Shown: positions 63,267-64,000 of the stretch, in pieces
Layout of the letters: each line of letters begins with the position of its first letter
Position numbering within the stretch: position 1 is the first letter of the stretch
Source of the DNA: UBA964 sp031382085
Lineage (GTDB): Bacteria; Pseudomonadota; Gammaproteobacteria; Steroidobacterales; Steroidobacteraceae
Assembly (NCBI GenBank): GCA_031382085.1
Contig: JANMYM010000030.1
Span: forward strand, 1-64,000
DNA: 64,000 nt
Reading direction: 5' to 3'
Position numbers and translations under genes: made by a program
Notes under the pieces: model-generated
What the model was told of the DNA's origin: nothing
Seen by the model: only the letters and a program-made list of their open reading frames with translations
The model's database searches: none

Positions 63267-64000
63267 AAAACTCGATCAATAATCCGGATGCGTCCGATTC
63301 ACAGGATGCTGTTGAAGCCCGCGCCTTCGAACTACAGGCGGTGCTGGAGGCTGCGCTGTTTGCGGCCGGCCGGCCACTCAGCATCACCGAGCTGGCACAA
63401 TTGTTCGATGAGCCGGTGCGGCCGACGACTGCGCAATTGCGTGCCGCGCTCAAGTCGCTGTGGGCGGTGTACGAATCCCGTGCGATCGAATTGCTGGAAA
63501 CCGCCTCCGGTTTTCGCATGCAGGTCCGTGCACGTTACGCCAGCGATGTGTCGCGGCTCTGGCCGGAGCGACCGCAGCGCTACTCACGCGCCTTGCTCGA
63601 GACCCTGGCCCTGATCGCCTATCGCCAGCCGATTACCCGCGCCGAGATCGAAGGCGTGCGCGGCGTTGCCGTCAATCCGAACATCATCAAGACGCTGATC
63701 GATCGCAACTGGATTCGCGTTGTGGGGCATCGCGACGTGCCCGGGCATCCCGAGTTGTTAGGTACGACGCGGGAATTCCTCGATCACTTCGGCCTCAGGA
63801 GCGTCGACGAATTGCCGCCGCTGGCGGAGATCCGCGCGATGACGGACATCAATCCGCAGTTGGATTTGCCTGGCACATCGGAAGATGTCAGCGGCTTGCC
63901 CATCGGTGATGATCCGATTGAGAGTTCCGATGTGGTGGCCGGTCCGTCTGCGGCGGCGCAGGCGCTTGACGGGTCGCTTGACGGGTCGCTTGATGATGAG
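63263..64000 (+). CDS. scpB: Segregation and condensation protein B, 3' end cut off
   Basis: 246 residues are visible before the window ends; no stop is reached. It begins MKNSINNPDASDSQDAVEAR, then LQAVLEAALFAAGRPLSITE (first winged helix), YSRALLETLALIAYRQPITR, EIEGVRGVAVNPNIIKTLID, and GHPELLGTTREFLDHFGL, all typical of ScpB. Past the conserved region the sequence turns acidic and low complexity, with DGSL repeated at the very end. ScpB is the winged-helix partner of the SMC-ScpA complex. ATG overlaps the scpA stop. Confidence 0.93.
   Translation, partial: MKNSINNPDASDSQDAVEARAFELQAVLEAALFAAGRPLSITELAQLFDEPVRPTTAQLRAALKSLWAVYESRAIELLETASGFRMQVRARYASDVSRLWPERPQRYSRALLETLALIAYRQPITRAEIEGVRGVAVNPNIIKTLIDRNWIRVVGHRDVPGHPELLGTTREFLDHFGLRSVDELPPLAEIRAMTDINPQLDLPGTSEDVSGLPIGDDPIESSDVVAGPSAAAQALDGSLDGSLDDE

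Overview
The window is a chromosomal segment from a high-GC (by eye, low-to-mid 60s percent) Gram-negative gammaproteobacterium. The gene orders hrcA-grpE-dnaK-dnaJ-dapB-carAB-greA, ftsH-folP-glmM-tpiA-secG-tRNA-Leu, rimP-nusA-infB-rbfA-truB-rpsO-pnp and smc-zipA-ligA are gammaproteobacterial. HrcA, a zinc-free type DksA and a PhaR-like regulator point to a Xanthomonadales/Nevskiales-like lineage rather than enterics. That placement is inferred from gene content; no search was run.

Layout. 1-1012: start of recN and all of nadK (minus strand). 1139-6088: heat-shock cluster hrcA, grpE, dnaK, dnaJ. 6121-12075: dapB, then carA-carB-greA behind a hairpin-containing leader. 12082-12378: yhbY (minus). 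12415-17952: ftsH behind a sigma-32-type promoter, then folP, glmM, tpiA, secG. 17978-18062: tRNA-Leu(GAG). 18142-32564: a complete 14-gene nuoA-N operon for respiratory complex I. 32639-32715: initiator tRNA-fMet. 32902-40677: an accessory block of exported or poorly characterised proteins: an NTF2-like lipoprotein, a PhyH-type dioxygenase, two unknown exported proteins, a PLP enzyme related to cysteine desulfurases but without the catalytic Cys, an S9 peptidase, and a Tat-exported DUF1838 protein on the minus strand. 40792-49489: rimP-nusA-infB-rbfA-truB-rpsO-pnp with a structured leader. 49552-52252: phaR, gluQ, dksA, queF (minus). 52313-58690: smc, zipA, ligA. 58694-60371: a parvulin lipoprotein, bolA and yciB (minus). 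60430-64000: yciO, trpS, scpA and the 5' part of scpB.

Most of the window is housekeeping: protein folding, nucleotide, lysine, folate and cell-wall precursor synthesis, translation, RNA decay, chromosome segregation and respiration. In pseudomonads tRNA-Leu, tRNA-fMet and rimP lie close together, so here the nuo operon and the accessory block look inserted into that ancestral cluster.

The most unusual signal is not a gene. The 5-mer GTTAG/CTAAC occurs about 114 times (hand count, roughly every 560 bp) on both strands and in every permitted reading frame. It is nearly always preceded by a pyrimidine and usually followed by G or C. It accounts for most TTA leucine codons in a genome that should avoid them. 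Other points of interest are a gluQ gene with no canonical start codon, a DksA with an Ala/Lys/Pro tail and a C-T-S-A zinc-site replacement, a leader with tandem terminators ahead of rimP-nusA, and an initiator tRNA with an apparent U1-U72 mismatch.
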